From positions 310,001-374,000 of the forward strand of contig NZ_AORY01000004.1 of NCBI RefSeq assembly GCF_000382485.1: a stretch of 64,000 nucleotides of DNA, written 5' to 3'. Below, piece by piece: positions 55,120 through 64,000 of this stretch (within the stretch, counting starts at the first letter, position 1; each line of letters opens with the position of its first letter). The stretch comes from Sphingomonas sp. Mn802worker (GTDB taxonomy: Bacteria; Pseudomonadota; Alphaproteobacteria; Sphingomonadales; Sphingomonadaceae). The notes below the pieces were generated by a model. That model was given only the letters and a program-made list of their open reading frames with translations, was not told the DNA's origin and did not search any database. Both the position numbers and the translations under genes were made by a program.

Positions 55120-56003
55120 GCCTGCTCGCGTTCGGCGAGCAACGCCGTCTTCGGTCGCGCGCGCATCGCGACCACCAGCACGCCGAGAAGCGCGAGCGTC
55201 GCGCCTGCGATCATGCGCCGGTCAAGATGGTCGCCGGTCAGCGCGACACCGAACGCGATCGTCGCAAGCGGCGTCATCAGCGTCAGCGGGGCGAGCAGGT
55301 TCGCCTCGTAGCGGCGGATCAGCGCGTAATAACTCGTGTGCGCCATTACCGAGACGACCAGCGCCGCGAACAGCACCGCCGCGACGAACGGCCAACCGGC
55401 GGCGAGGGCGCTCGCCCACTGTCCGCGCTCGAACAGCGCCGAGCCGAGCGCCAGCGGCAGGCACGAGACGAGGCCGACCCACGCCTGAAAGCGCAAGGGC
55501 GCGACATCCTCGACCTGCTTCATCATCACCGCGCCGAGCGAGCCCGCGAACGCTGCGCCGACGATGAACCACAGCCCCGCCGAGAGCGCGACCCCGTCCG
55601 GGTTCCACACTACCAGCACCACACCCACGAGCGTCAGCGCGATGCCGATCCCGCGGCGCAAATGGATGCGCTCGCCCAGCATCACTATCGACAGCAGCGT
55701 CGTGAACGGCACGCCGACCTGAATCACGATCGCGGCGGACGACGGCGAAGCAGTCTGCAAGCCGATGAACAGCAGCGCGAAATTGCCCGCTCCCATCAGC
55801 AGGCCGATCATGGCGACGCGTAGCCGCGGGCGCGGCATCGGCAACAGCCACGGCAGCGTCGCGAACACGACCACGGCAAAGCGCACCGCGGCGAAGAACA
55901 GCGGCGGGACATGCCATGCGCCGACCACGATCTTGCTAAGCACATTGCTGTAGCCCCAGGCGAGGCAGATCAGCAGCAATATCAGGAAGTCGCGTGCGCG
56001 CAC
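55116..56003 (-). CDS. EamA/DMT-family transporter
   Basis: Ten-helix drug/metabolite-type permease of 295 residues with two EamA repeats: LLLICLAWGYSNVLSKIVVG starts the first, and LIVGAAFAGSLGAVMMKQVE-like sequence starts the second. GVPFTTLLSIVMLGERIHLR and LTLMTPLATIAFGVALTGDH are the conserved helix ends. Substrate unknown. The GTG start at 56003 gives the family length; a longer reading enters rnhA. It follows rnhA by 13 bases and may be the end of the ispH operon. Confidence 0.9.
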   Translation of the reverse strand: MRARDFLILLLICLAWGYSNVLSKIVVGAWHVPPLFFAAVRFAVVVFATLPWLLPMPRPRLRVAMIGLLMGAGNFALLFIGLQTASPSSAAIVIQVGVPFTTLLSIVMLGERIHLRRGIGIALTLVGVVLVVWNPDGVALSAGLWFIVGAAFAGSLGAVMMKQVEDVAPLRFQAWVGLVSCLPLALGSALFERGQWASALAAGWPFVAAVLFAALVVSVMAHTSYYALIRRYEANLLAPLTLMTPLATIAFGVALTGDHLDRRMIAGATLALLGVLVVAMRARPKTALLAEREQA

Positions 56004-56016
56004 GGCGAGTGATCGG

Positions 56017-56484
56017 TCAGGCGGCGCCGCCGGGGCGCTTGCCCGCGGCGATCGCGGCGTCGCTGGCGAGCTTGTCGACGCGTTCGTTGTCGGGGTGGCC
56101 GGCGTGGCCCTTGACCCATTTCCAGTCGATTCGGTGCGGCTTGGCGGCGGCGAGCAGTGCCTGCCACAATTCGGCGTTCTTGACCGGTTTCTTGTCGGCG
56201 GTACGCCAGCCGTTCTTCTGCCAGCCATGGATCCATTTGGTGAGGCCGTCCATCACGTAGCGGCTGTCGGTCGACAGCGTGACGCGGCACGGCCGCTTGA
56301 GCGCCTCAAGCCCTTGGATCGCCGCGGTGAGCTCCATGCGGTTGTTGGTGGTCGGGTTCTCGCCGCCCGACAGCTCCTTTTCCGTCTCGCCCATGCGCAG
56401 CAGCGCGCCCCAGCCGCCGGGGCCGGGATTGCCCTTGCACGCGCCGTCGGTGGCGATCTCGACGAGTTGAAGTTCGGTGGTCAT
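56017..56484 (-). CDS. rnhA: Ribonuclease HI
   Basis: Degrades RNA in RNA-DNA hybrids; 155 residues. The catalytic acidic set is visible: [45 protein letters not shown] and [15 protein letters not shown]. The start overlaps the thrB stop (ATGA). It belongs to the ispH-thrB-rnhA arrangement common in alphaproteobacteria. Confidence 0.97.
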   Translation of the reverse strand: MTTELQLVEIATDGACKGNPGPGGWGALLRMGETEKELSGGENPTTNNRMELTAAIQGLEALKRPCRVTLSTDSRYVMDGLTKWIHGWQKNGWRTADKKPVKNAELWQALLAAAKPHRIDWKWVKGHAGHPDNERVDKLASDAAIAAGKRPGGAA

Positions 56485-57452
56485 GCGTGGTGCTTTATCG
56501 TGTCCGGCAGGAGGTCAGGGGCGTAATGCGCGAGGCGGCGCAGATAGGCGAGCGGGTCCTTGCGCGTCACCAGCGCATCGGCGGGCGTGTTGAGCCAGTC
56601 CCATGCGCGGCTGAGTGCAAAGCGGAGGCATGCCCCAGCGGCGAGCGTCGGAAAGGCGTCATGTTCGGCCGCGGACAGCGGATAATGGCGCTCGTATCCC
56701 GCGAACAAGGCATTGCCGATCGCGGCGTCGTAGCGCGTGCCGGTCGCGTCGAAACTCCACGCGCTATGCGTGATCGCGAGATCAAGGACGCGGATGTCGG
56801 TGCAGGCAAAATAGAAGTCGATCAGCCCAGACACGTGATCGCCGCGCATCAGCACGTTGTCGGGGAACAGGTCGGCGTGGATCGCGCAGGTGGCGAGCGT
56901 GTCGCGCGGCCAGTGCGCCACGACATGGTCGAGCGCGCGGTCGAGCGCGTCATGCAGGCCGGGCGCGATCTGGTCGAGGCTGCGGCCGCAGCGATCGAAT
57001 AGGGGACGCCATGTGTCTATCCCCATCGTGTTGGGGCGGGTGAGCGCGAAGTCTGCGACGGCGTGGTGCATCTGCCCGAGTGCGTCGCCCGCGGCGAGCG
57101 CCTGTTCGGGCGTCGGGTGCGACAGCGACACGCCGGGCAGGAAGCGGATCAGGCAGGCGGGACGCCCTTCCAATTGCTGAATCGCGCTGCCCTCGCGATC
57201 GGCAATCGCGGGCGGGACTGGCAGGCTCTTGGTCGCGAGATGGTCGAGCAGCGCCATGAAAAAGGGCAGGTCGTCGGCGGCGACACGCTTCTCGTAGAGC
57301 GTCAGGATGAAGCGGTCGCGCGTCGTGTCGACGAGGTAGTTGGAATTCTCCACCCCTTCCGCGATCCCCTTCGCGGAGACGAGTTCACCGACGTCGTAGC
57401 GTGAAAGGAAAGCCGACAGCGCCTCGGCGGAGACGTGCGTGTAGACGGCCAT
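56481..57452 (-). CDS. thrB: Homoserine kinase (APH-fold type)
   Basis: Phosphorylates homoserine in threonine synthesis; 323 residues. This is the aminoglycoside-phosphotransferase-fold enzyme used by alphaproteobacteria rather than the GHMP type. [20 protein letters not shown] begins the nucleotide lobe. [18 protein letters not shown] is the catalytic loop and [18 protein letters not shown] the metal-binding segment. ATG 57452 has GGGAGA seven bases upstream. The sequence just upstream is repeat copy B, which separates it from ispH. Confidence 0.94.
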   Translation of the reverse strand: MAVYTHVSAEALSAFLSRYDVGELVSAKGIAEGVENSNYLVDTTRDRFILTLYEKRVAADDLPFFMALLDHLATKSLPVPPAIADREGSAIQQLEGRPACLIRFLPGVSLSHPTPEQALAAGDALGQMHHAVADFALTRPNTMGIDTWRPLFDRCGRSLDQIAPGLHDALDRALDHVVAHWPRDTLATCAIHADLFPDNVLMRGDHVSGLIDFYFACTDIRVLDLAITHSAWSFDATGTRYDAAIGNALFAGYERHYPLSAAEHDAFPTLAAGACLRFALSRAWDWLNTPADALVTRKDPLAYLRRLAHYAPDLLPDTIKHHA

Positions 57453-57465
57453 GCTCAATCTCCCG

Positions 57466-57567
57466 CGCGGAAGGTCACAGAAGTCACAACCCGACGCAGG
57501 TGCGCGCGCTTGCCCGCGCTCCCGCGATCACGAAGCCGCCGTTGCACGGATTGGGCGTGTAGGACAG
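57466..57567. repeat. Candidate repeat element B (short copy) between ispH and thrB
   Basis: The left end CGCGGAAGGTCACAGAAGTC then ACAACCC (57466-57492) carries two GTCAC at a 9-base period. The right end GGATTGGGCGTGTAGGACAG (57548-57567) closes it. Both match the ends of the 12319-13076 locus, in the same order. The 55 bases between hold no gene. It lies in the leader of thrB. Confidence 0.5.
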
Positions 57568-57583
57568 TTCGGGGGGCAACAAT

Positions 57584-58567
57584 CTACGCGGCGGCGTCGA
57601 GCCCGCGCGGCAGCTTGAACGCGATCGACTCGCGCGTCGTCTCGACCTCGCGCTCGATCACGTCGAAGCGCGTGGCGAGGCGATCGACCAGTTCGCGTAC
57701 CAGCAGTTCGGGCGCCGACGCCCCCGCGGTGATGCCCAATGTGCCGACACCGTCGAGGAACGTCCAGTCGAGTTCCGCCGCGCGCTGGATCAGCGCGGCG
57801 CGCACGCCCTGCCGTTCGGCGACCTCGACCAGCCGGACCGAGTTGGACGAATTGGGCGCGCCGATTACCAGCACCGCGTCGCACGAATCGGCGATTGCCT
57901 TGACCGCCGCCTGCCGGTTGGATGTCGCGTAGCAGATGTCCTCGCCACGCGGCGCGTCGATGCTGGGAAAGCGCGCGTGGAGCGCCGAGACGATCGCGGC
58001 GGTGTCGTCGACCGACAGCGTGGTCTGCGTGAGAAACGCGACGTTGTCAGGGTCGGGCAGATCGAGGGCGGCGACATCCTCGACCGTCTCGACCAATGTC
58101 ATCGCGCCGGCGGGCACCTGTCCGAAGGTGCCGATCACTTCGGGGTGGCCGGCGTGACCGACGAAGACGATATGTCGGCCGGCAGCAACCAGACGCTCAG
58201 CCTGACGATGCACCTTGGACACCAACGGGCAGGTCGCGTCGAGGTAGCTCAAACCCCGGTCCTGCGCCTCAGCCGGCACGGATTTCGGCACACCGTGCGC
58301 GGAAAAGACGACGTTGGCGTCATCGGGCACCTCGTCCAGTTCCTCGACGAAGATCGCGCCCTTCGCCTTGAGCGCGTCGACCACGAACTTGTTGTGGACG
58401 ATTTCATGCCGGACATAGACGGGCGCGCCGTGCTTCTCGAGTGCCAGCTCGACGATGCGTATCGCGCGGTCGACACCGGCGCAGAAGCCGCGCGGCGCGG
58501 CGATCATCAGCTCCAATGGGCGGCGCGTCGAGGCGGTGTGGACGGGCAGGTCGGCGAGGTCGGACAT
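57584..58567 (-). CDS. ispH: 4-hydroxy-3-methylbut-2-enyl diphosphate reductase
   Basis: Last step of the MEP isoprenoid pathway, making IPP and DMAPP; 327 residues. The three Fe-S cluster Cys lie in [23 protein letters not shown] and [42 protein letters not shown] and [19 protein letters not shown] are family signatures. ATG 58567 ([10 protein letters not shown]) begins a family-length protein; the longer open frame upstream is spurious. First gene of the ispH-thrB-rnhA set. Confidence 0.97.
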   Translation of the reverse strand: MSDLADLPVHTASTRRPLELMIAAPRGFCAGVDRAIRIVELALEKHGAPVYVRHEIVHNKFVVDALKAKGAIFVEELDEVPDDANVVFSAHGVPKSVPAEAQDRGLSYLDATCPLVSKVHRQAERLVAAGRHIVFVGHAGHPEVIGTFGQVPAGAMTLVETVEDVAALDLPDPDNVAFLTQTTLSVDDTAAIVSALHARFPSIDAPRGEDICYATSNRQAAVKAIADSCDAVLVIGAPNSSNSVRLVEVAERQGVRAALIQRAAELDWTFLDGVGTLGITAGASAPELLVRELVDRLATRFDVIEREVETTRESIAFKLPRGLDAAA

Positions 58568-58708
58568 GCAGGCGCATGTACGCCAATGCTTGCTCCGGCG
58601 GAAGGCGGTTCCTATGGTGCCGCGCGAACGGGGCCGGCTTCCTGCGCGACCAGCGCGACAAGAAGCCGGCCCGTCGCGTATCCGCTTCTTGTACCAGGAA
58701 TGCCGCTT

Positions 58709-59371
58709 GTGTCGCACCGCTCGAACCTCCTGCCGCTCGCCATGGTCCTTGTTGCAGGCGGAGCATTGGCCGGCTGCGCCAAGTCGGGCGAGATCGATGT
58801 TACGGGTGGAGCCGCGGGGATCACCTCGGTCCGCTCGGCCTGCCCGATCGTCGGCGTGCCCGCGGGCACCGGCGACGTGACCGTCTTCAACCCCGCGAAC
58901 AGCACCGACGCGAGCGCGATCGATGTGACGGCGACAATCAGCAACGTGCGCTCGACCTGCAACGACGCGGGCGACGATATTCAGACGACGGTGACGTTCG
59001 ACGTGCGCGCCCGGCGGACGCAGACGGGCGCGGCGCGCGACGTGACGCTGCCCTATTTCATCGCCATCACCCGCGGTGGCACGTCGGTGGTGTCGAAGCG
59101 CGTCGGCGGCGTCGCGCTCCACTGGGACGCGGGGCAGGGTGTCGCGACCGCGAACGAGCAGGCGACCACCGTCGTCTCGCGCGCGCTAGCGACCGTGCCG
59201 CAAGAAATCCGCGACAAGCTGACGCGCAAGCGCAAGGCAGGCGACGAGGATGCAGCGGTCGATCCGCTGTCGCAGCCCGAGGTGCGCAGCGCGGTGCTGT
59301 CGGCCACGTTCGAGGCGCTGGTCGGGTTCCAGCTGACGCAGGACCAGCTCCGCTACAACGCGACGCGCTGA
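58709..59371 (+). CDS. Hypothetical lipoprotein
   Basis: A 220-residue lipoprotein if started at GTG 58709, which has AGGA nine bases upstream; ATG 58700 adds three residues. The signal ends AGGALAGC (lipobox LAGC). The mature part is beta-rich ([59 protein letters not shown]) with a conserved Cys pair and a helical C-terminus. Uncharacterised proteins of this kind occur in sphingomonads. It lies directly before the gcv riboswitch but has its own signal and is not obviously part of that operon. Confidence 0.82.
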   Translation: MSHRSNLLPLAMVLVAGGALAGCAKSGEIDVTGGAAGITSVRSACPIVGVPAGTGDVTVFNPANSTDASAIDVTATISNVRSTCNDAGDDIQTTVTFDVRARRTQTGAARDVTLPYFIAITRGGTSVVSKRVGGVALHWDAGQGVATANEQATTVVSRALATVPQEIRDKLTRKRKAGDEDAAVDPLSQPEVRSAVLSATFEALVGFQLTQDQLRYNATR

Positions 59372-59460
59372 AGCGGTCTGCGCGAGAGCGATTGACAGGG
59401 TTCAAGGGCGCGGGCAGAGCGACGCGCGTCGACGTGGAGCATCTGCTGTACGTGGGCGGC

Positions 59461-59654
59461 GCGGGAGAGTGCGGCGGGCCTTTCAGGCAAGCGCCGCCGC
59501 CGAAGGAGCAACCACCCCGGAATCTCTCAGGCAGCAGGGACCGCGCAGCCTTATCGACACTCTGGAAAGCGGTTGCGCCGGTCACCCGGCGCGATCCACC
59601 GAAGGGGTAATCCCGTTCGCGGGAGAAAGCTCTCAGGTTCCGTGACAGAGGGGG
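59461..59654 (+). ncRNA. Tandem glycine riboswitch upstream of gcvT
   Basis: Two glycine aptamers in series. The first (59461-59566) has GGGAGAG, CGCCGAAGGAGCAACC, GGAATCTCTCAGGCAGCAGG and ACACTCTGGA. The second (about 59568-59654) has CACCGAAGGGGTAATCCC, GGGAGAAAGCTCTCAGGTTC and GTGACAGAGG. These are the conserved core segments of the family. Glycine binding normally switches on the glycine cleavage genes, which follow immediately. Confidence 0.95.
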
Positions 59655-59707
59655 ACATGACCGAAGCGCGACCCCGCGCTGCCATGCCTTTTCGTCAGGA
59701 AGCCGTG

Positions 59708-60874
59708 ATGAGCGACACGATCCAACCCACCGACGGTGCTTCCGACCCTCAAGAAGATGGGGACGAGGTCGTCATCGAGACGCTGACGCTTCCGCTCGAC
59801 GCGTGGCACCGCGCGCGTGGCGGCCGGATGGTCGAGTTCGCCGGCTATCACATGCCCGTCCAGTATGAAGGCATCATGGCCGAGCATCTGTGGACGCGCG
59901 CGAACGCTGGGCTGTTTGACGTCAGCCACATGGGCCAGCTGTCGATTACGGGCGAGGGCGTGGTCCAGGCGCTCGAGGCATTGCTGCCGGCGGAAATCCA
60001 AAAGCTGCCGTTCAACAAGGCACGCTACTCGCTGTTGCTCAATGACGAGGGCGGCGTGCTCGACGACCTGATGCTGACGCGCCAAGATGACGAGAAGGTC
60101 TACATGGTCGTCAACGGCGCGACCAAGTATGATGACGTGTCGCACATGATCGAGCATTTGCCCGACGACGTGACGATCAACCTGATGGAGGATCACGCGC
60201 TGCTCGCGGTGCAGGGGCCGAAGGCGGTCGATGCGGTGTCGCGGCTGATCCCGGGTGTCGAGCAGCTCGTTTTCATGCAGGCGGGCGCGTTCCAGTGGAA
60301 GGGCCACGACCTGTGGCTCAGCCGTTCGGGCTATACCGGCGAGGACGGTTACGAAATCTCGCTGCCCGCCGAGGCCGCCGAGGCGTTCGCCGATGCGCTG
60401 CTCCAGCAGCCCGAGGTCAAGCCGATCGGGCTGGGTGCGCGCGATTCGCTGCGGCTTGAGGCCGGGCTGCCGCTCTACGGCCATGATCTCGACCCTGAGA
60501 CGACGCCGGTGATGGCCGACCTGGGCTTCGCATTGTGGAAGCGCCGGCGCGAGGCGGCGGACTTCCCGGGTGCGCAGCGCATCCTCGCCGAGCGCGAGCA
60601 CGGTCCCGCGGTAAAGCGTGTCGGCCTGCTGGTCGAAGGCCGTCAGCCGGTACGCGAGGGCGCGAGCGTCGTCGGCGACGACGGCGCGGTGATCGGGCGC
60701 GTGACCAGCGGCGGCTTCGCGCCCTCGGTCGGCGCGCCGATCGCGATGGCCTATGTCCCGACCGAGCTTGCGACACCCGGAAGCGTCGTCAGCCTCGTCC
60801 AGCGCGGCAAGGTGCACTCGGCGACTGTTGCCGCGATGCCGTTCGTTCCCCATCGTTACTACCGAGGAGCCTGA
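59708..60874 (+). CDS. gcvT: Glycine cleavage system T protein (aminomethyltransferase)
   Basis: Takes the methylene group from aminomethyl-GcvH to tetrahydrofolate, releasing ammonia; 388 residues. [56 protein letters not shown] and [20 protein letters not shown] are family motifs. ATG 59708 has CAGGAAG at good spacing; ATG 59657, just after the riboswitch and behind GAGGGGG, is in frame and would add 17 residues. First gene of the operon. Confidence 0.96.
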   Translation: MSDTIQPTDGASDPQEDGDEVVIETLTLPLDAWHRARGGRMVEFAGYHMPVQYEGIMAEHLWTRANAGLFDVSHMGQLSITGEGVVQALEALLPAEIQKLPFNKARYSLLLNDEGGVLDDLMLTRQDDEKVYMVVNGATKYDDVSHMIEHLPDDVTINLMEDHALLAVQGPKAVDAVSRLIPGVEQLVFMQAGAFQWKGHDLWLSRSGYTGEDGYEISLPAEAAEAFADALLQQPEVKPIGLGARDSLRLEAGLPLYGHDLDPETTPVMADLGFALWKRRREAADFPGAQRILAEREHGPAVKRVGLLVEGRQPVREGASVVGDDGAVIGRVTSGGFAPSVGAPIAMAYVPTELATPGSVVSLVQRGKVHSATVAAMPFVPHRYYRGA

Positions 60875-60878
60875 TCCC

Positions 60879-61250
60879 ATGAGCCGTTATTTCACGCAGG
60901 ACCATGAGTGGATCGACGTCGACGGCGAAACCGGCACCGTCGGCATCTCCGATTACGCGCAGAGCCAGCTCGGCGACATCGTGTTCGTCGAGGTGCCCGA
61001 GGAGGGCAAGTCGCTGTCCAAGGGCGACGACGCAGCGGTCGTGGAGAGCGTCAAGGCCGCGTCCGACGTCTACGCGCCAGTGTCGGGCACCGTGATCGAA
61101 GGCAATGCCGCACTCGCCGACGATTCGTCGCTGGTGAACTCGGACCCCGAAGGGGAGGGCTGGTTCTTCAAGATCACGCTCTCCGACGTGGCCGAGCTCG
61201 ACCAGCTGATGGACGAGCAGGCCTACGCGGCGTTCGTCGAGAAGCTCTGA
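60879..61250 (+). CDS. gcvH: Glycine cleavage system H protein
   Basis: Lipoyl carrier that shuttles the aminomethyl group between P and T proteins; 123 residues. The lipoylated Lys is in [18 protein letters not shown]. The N-terminus is [26 protein letters not shown] lies upstream of ATG 60879, four bases past the gcvT stop. LipB, encoded at about 18 kb, starts its modification. Confidence 0.97.
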   Translation: MSRYFTQDHEWIDVDGETGTVGISDYAQSQLGDIVFVEVPEEGKSLSKGDDAAVVESVKAASDVYAPVSGTVIEGNAALADDSSLVNSDPEGEGWFFKITLSDVAELDQLMDEQAYAAFVEKL

Positions 61251-61296
61251 CCGACTGCGCTGCTCCGCGCTGACGGAGCGGCTTCAAGGAACTGCC

Positions 61297-62655
61297 ATGC
61301 GCTACCTGCCACTCACCGATCACGACCGCCAGGACATGCTGTCCGTCATTGGCGCGTCGTCGATCGACGACCTGTTCGTTGACGTGCCCGAGGCCGCGCG
61401 GCTGGACGGACCGGTCCACGGCCTGCCGAACCACGCCAGCGAGCTGAGCGTCGAGCGGCACATGACTGCGCTCGCGCGCAAGAACACGGTGGCGGGCGAG
61501 GTGCCGTTCTTCCTCGGCGCGGGGGCGTATCGCCACCACGTGCCCGCGAGCGTCGATCACCTGATCCAGCGTGGCGAGTTCCTGACCGCCTACACGCCGT
61601 ACCAGCCCGAGATCGCGCAGGGCACGTTGCAGATGCTGTTCGAGTTCCAGACGCAGGTCGCACGTCTGCTCGGCACCGATGTCGCGAACGCCAGCATGTA
61701 CGACGGTTCGACCGCCTGCTGGGAAGCGATCGGCATGGCCAGGCGGATCACCAAACGCGGCAAGGCGATCCTGTCGGCGGGGCTCCACCCGCACTACGTC
61801 TCGGTCGCGAAGACGATGGCAAAGTACACCGGCGACGTGCTTGACACGGCCTCGCCGTGGCTGGTGCCCGACATGGACGTGGACCGGCTGATCGAGAAGA
61901 TCGACGGCGATACCTCGTGCGTGGTGGTTCAATATCCCGACATCCTCGGCCACATCGCCGACCTGCGCCCGCTCGCCGATGCGTGCCACGCCAACAAGGC
62001 GCTGCTGATCGCGGTGGTGACCGAGCCGGTGGCGCTGGGCGCAATCCGCAGCCCCGGCGAGATGGACGCCGATATCGTCGTCGGCGAGGGCCAGTCGCTC
62101 GGCGTCGGGCTGCAGTTCGGCGGACCCTACGTTGGTCTGTTCGGGTGCAAGGAGAAGTACGTCCGTCAGATGCCGGGCCGCTTGTGCGGCGAGACCGTTG
62201 ACGCCGATGGCCGCCGCGGCTTCGTGCTGACGCTGTCGACGCGCGAGCAGCATATCCGGCGCGAGAAAGCGACCAGCAACATCTGCACCAACTCCGGGCT
62301 GTGTGCGCTGGCGTTCTCGATCCACATGACAATGCTGGGTGAGGCAGGACTGCGGCAGCTCGCGGCGACCAACCACGCGAACGCGGTCGCTGCGGCGGAG
62401 CGTCTGGCGAAGGTGCCGGGGGTTAGCCTCGTCAACGACGCCTTCTTCAACGAGTTCACGCTCGATCTGGGGCAGGAAGCGCGGCCGATCGTGCGTGCGC
62501 TCGCCGATAAGGGCGTGCTCGCGGGCGTGTCGCTCGGCCGGCTGTATCCGGGTGAGGCGGATCTCGCCAACGGGCTGGTCGTCGCGGTGACCGAGACGGT
62601 GACGCAAGAGGATGTCGAGGCGCTGGCGAGCGCGCTCGAGGAGGTGTTGGCATGA
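61297..62655 (+). CDS. gcvPA: Glycine dehydrogenase (decarboxylating) subunit 1
   Basis: N-terminal half of the split P protein, which decarboxylates glycine with PLP; 452 residues. AFLGAGAYRHHVPASVDHL-like sequence (FFLGAGAYRHHVPASVDHLI), FTAYTPYQPEIAQGTLQMLF-like sequence and NASMYDGSTACWEAIGMA are typical. This subunit pairs with GcvPB; the two-subunit form is common outside enterics. It overlaps gcvPB by ATGA and follows gcvH by 46 bases. Confidence 0.96.
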   Translation: MRYLPLTDHDRQDMLSVIGASSIDDLFVDVPEAARLDGPVHGLPNHASELSVERHMTALARKNTVAGEVPFFLGAGAYRHHVPASVDHLIQRGEFLTAYTPYQPEIAQGTLQMLFEFQTQVARLLGTDVANASMYDGSTACWEAIGMARRITKRGKAILSAGLHPHYVSVAKTMAKYTGDVLDTASPWLVPDMDVDRLIEKIDGDTSCVVVQYPDILGHIADLRPLADACHANKALLIAVVTEPVALGAIRSPGEMDADIVVGEGQSLGVGLQFGGPYVGLFGCKEKYVRQMPGRLCGETVDADGRRGFVLTLSTREQHIRREKATSNICTNSGLCALAFSIHMTMLGEAGLRQLAATNHANAVAAAERLAKVPGVSLVNDAFFNEFTLDLGQEARPIVRALADKGVLAGVSLGRLYPGEADLANGLVVAVTETVTQEDVEALASALEEVLA

Positions 62656-64000
62656 GCATCAACCAGAGTGGCTGGCGGCCCGAAATGACCGTCAAGGGCA
62701 CCGATGAGGCAGCCCCGACCTTCACCGGCAACAAGGCGCTGATGCTGGAAGAAGCGCTGATCTTCGAGATCGGCTCGACCGAGACGACCGGGATCGAGGT
62801 GGCGGAGCCCGTCACGTCAACGTCGCGGCTCGGCAAGCTCGCGCGCACCGCACCAATCGGGTTGCCGGGCCTTTCGGAGCCCGAGACGGTGCGGCACTAC
62901 ACCCGGCTCAGCCGACAGAATTACGCCATCGACCTCGGGCTGTTTCCGCTCGGCTCGTGCACGATGAAGCACAACCCGCGCCTGAACGAGAAGATGGCGC
63001 GTCTGCCCGGCTTTGCCGACGTCCACCCGCTGCAACCGATCGACACGGTGCAGGGAGCGCTGGGCGTCATCAACGAGCTGGCAGTGTGGCTGATTGAACT
63101 GACCGGCATGCACGGCGTCGCGATGAGCCCCAAGGCGGGCGCGCACGGCGAGCTGTGCGGCATCCTGTGCATCAAGGCCGCGCTGGAGAAGCGCGGCGAG
63201 GGCCACCGCAAGATCGTGCTGGTGCCAGAGAGTGCACACGGCACCAACCCGGCGACCGCCGCCTTCGCAGGCTTCCAAGTCGAGGACATTCCCGCGACCG
63301 CCGACGGCCGCGTGGATACGGCGGCGCTCAAGGCGCGGCTCGGCCCCGACATCGCGGCGGTGATGATCACCAATCCGAACACCTGCGGGCTGTTCGAGCG
63401 CGATCTCAAGGAAATTTCCGACGCGGTCCATGCGGCGGGCGGCTACGTCTACTGCGATGGCGCGAACTTCAACGCGATCGTCGGGCGGGTGCGTCCGGGT
63501 GATCTCGGCGTCGACGCGATGCACATCAACCTGCACAAGACCTTTTCGACCCCGCACGGCGGCGGCGGCCCTGGGTCGGGGCCGGTGGTGTTGTCGGGAG
63601 CACTGGCGCCGTTCGGCCCGCTGCCGTTCACCGAGCGTCACGGCGACGGCCACATCACGTTGGTCGAGGAGGAGACGGTCGAGGATCGCCATCCCGACAG
63701 CTTCGGGCGCATGACCGCATTCCACGGTCAGATGGGCATGTTCACGCGTGCGCTGACCTACATTCTCTCGCACGGCGCGGATGGTCTGCGTCAGGTCGCG
63801 GAGGATGCCGTGCTGAACGCGAATTACGTGCTGCGCAGCCTGGAGGACGTGCTCGACGCACCGTTCGCGAAGGCGGGACCGTGCATGCACGAGGCGCTGT
63901 TCTCCGATGCGAACCTCGCGGATGGTTTCTCGACGCTGGATGTCGCCAAGGGGCTGATCGACGAGGGCTTCCATCCGATGACGGTCTACTTCCCGCTCGT
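62652..64000 (+). CDS. gcvPB: Glycine dehydrogenase (decarboxylating) subunit 2, 3' end beyond window
   Basis: PLP-binding half of the P protein; about 449 residues are visible before the window ends, with no stop. The PLP Lys is in MHINLHKTFSTPHGGGGPG. LGLFPLGSCTMKHNPRLNEK, SPKAGAHGELCGILC and VPESAHGTNPATAAFAGF are strongly conserved. ATG 62652 overlaps the gcvPA stop. Truncated only by the window. Confidence 0.97.
   Translation, partial: MSINQSGWRPEMTVKGTDEAAPTFTGNKALMLEEALIFEIGSTETTGIEVAEPVTSTSRLGKLARTAPIGLPGLSEPETVRHYTRLSRQNYAIDLGLFPLGSCTMKHNPRLNEKMARLPGFADVHPLQPIDTVQGALGVINELAVWLIELTGMHGVAMSPKAGAHGELCGILCIKAALEKRGEGHRKIVLVPESAHGTNPATAAFAGFQVEDIPATADGRVDTAALKARLGPDIAAVMITNPNTCGLFERDLKEISDAVHAAGGYVYCDGANFNAIVGRVRPGDLGVDAMHINLHKTFSTPHGGGGPGSGPVVLSGALAPFGPLPFTERHGDGHITLVEEETVEDRHPDSFGRMTAFHGQMGMFTRALTYILSHGADGLRQVAEDAVLNANYVLRSLEDVLDAPFAKAGPCMHEALFSDANLADGFSTLDVAKGLIDEGFHPMTVYFPL

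Overview
The window is a G+C-rich stretch of chromosome from an alphaproteobacterium, most likely a sphingomonad (Sphingomonas or a close relative). This rests on gene content and order: dnaK-dnaJ, petABC beside hemF, ispH-thrB-rnhA, glyQ-glyS-ppdK, and a two-subunit glycine decarboxylase behind a tandem glycine riboswitch. Almost all of it is core genome. Genes are tightly packed, with many ATGA/GTGA stop-start overlaps. No tRNA, rRNA, CRISPR array or intact insertion sequence was found.

Layout. 1-2.4 kb: the 5' part of dnaJ and all of dnaK (minus strand), behind a good sigma-32-type promoter. 2.5-4.5 kb: a copper-chaperone/metallopeptidase-like/thioesterase trio and a fasciclin protein. 4.6-8 kb: gor, a DUF4174 gene and pgi. 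8-10.9 kb: lepB-rnc, then an EthD protein with an epoxide-hydrolase-like enzyme. 11-14 kb is the most accessory-looking part. It holds an outer-membrane barrel, a small HNH protein, a frameshifted helix-turn-helix gene inside a candidate repeat element, and two AT-richer unknown genes abutting nrdB. 14-22.3 kb: nrdB with two tiny membrane proteins, small secreted proteins, lipB, two membrane proteins, GNAT, hemF and trmL. 22.5-26.1 kb: the cytochrome bc1 operon petABC, a cluster of stem-loops, a dispersed palindromic repeat and apt. 26.2-31.3 kb: envelope proteins, including a phosphodiesterase lipoprotein and a His/Met-rich, probably copper-related, outer-membrane pair. 31.3-37.7 kb: ychF, a 2OG oxygenase, glsA, a diguanylate cyclase, pth, rplY and a TraB/GumN protein. 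37.8-39.2 kb: an Xre regulator with three small membrane or exported proteins, next to an array of inverted repeats. 39.3-45.4 kb: glyQ, glyS, ppdK. 45.8-53 kb: a Tad/Flp pilus cluster (cpaA, B, C, D, E, tadB, tadC) with no ATPase or pilin gene. 53-58.6 kb: a hydrolase, a FAD oxidoreductase, an EamA permease, rnhA, thrB, ispH. 58.7-64 kb: a lipoprotein, then the glycine cleavage operon gcvT-gcvH-gcvPA-gcvPB, the last cut by the window edge.

The best candidates for something undescribed are four. (i) Two loci, 12319-13076 and 57466-57567, share both end motifs in the same order; one carries an HTH gene and the other is almost empty. (ii) A two-gene, AT-richer module sits directly behind nrdB. 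(iii) The Xre/small-membrane-protein operon has a TGAC/GTCA operator array. (iv) The Tad cluster lacks its motor.
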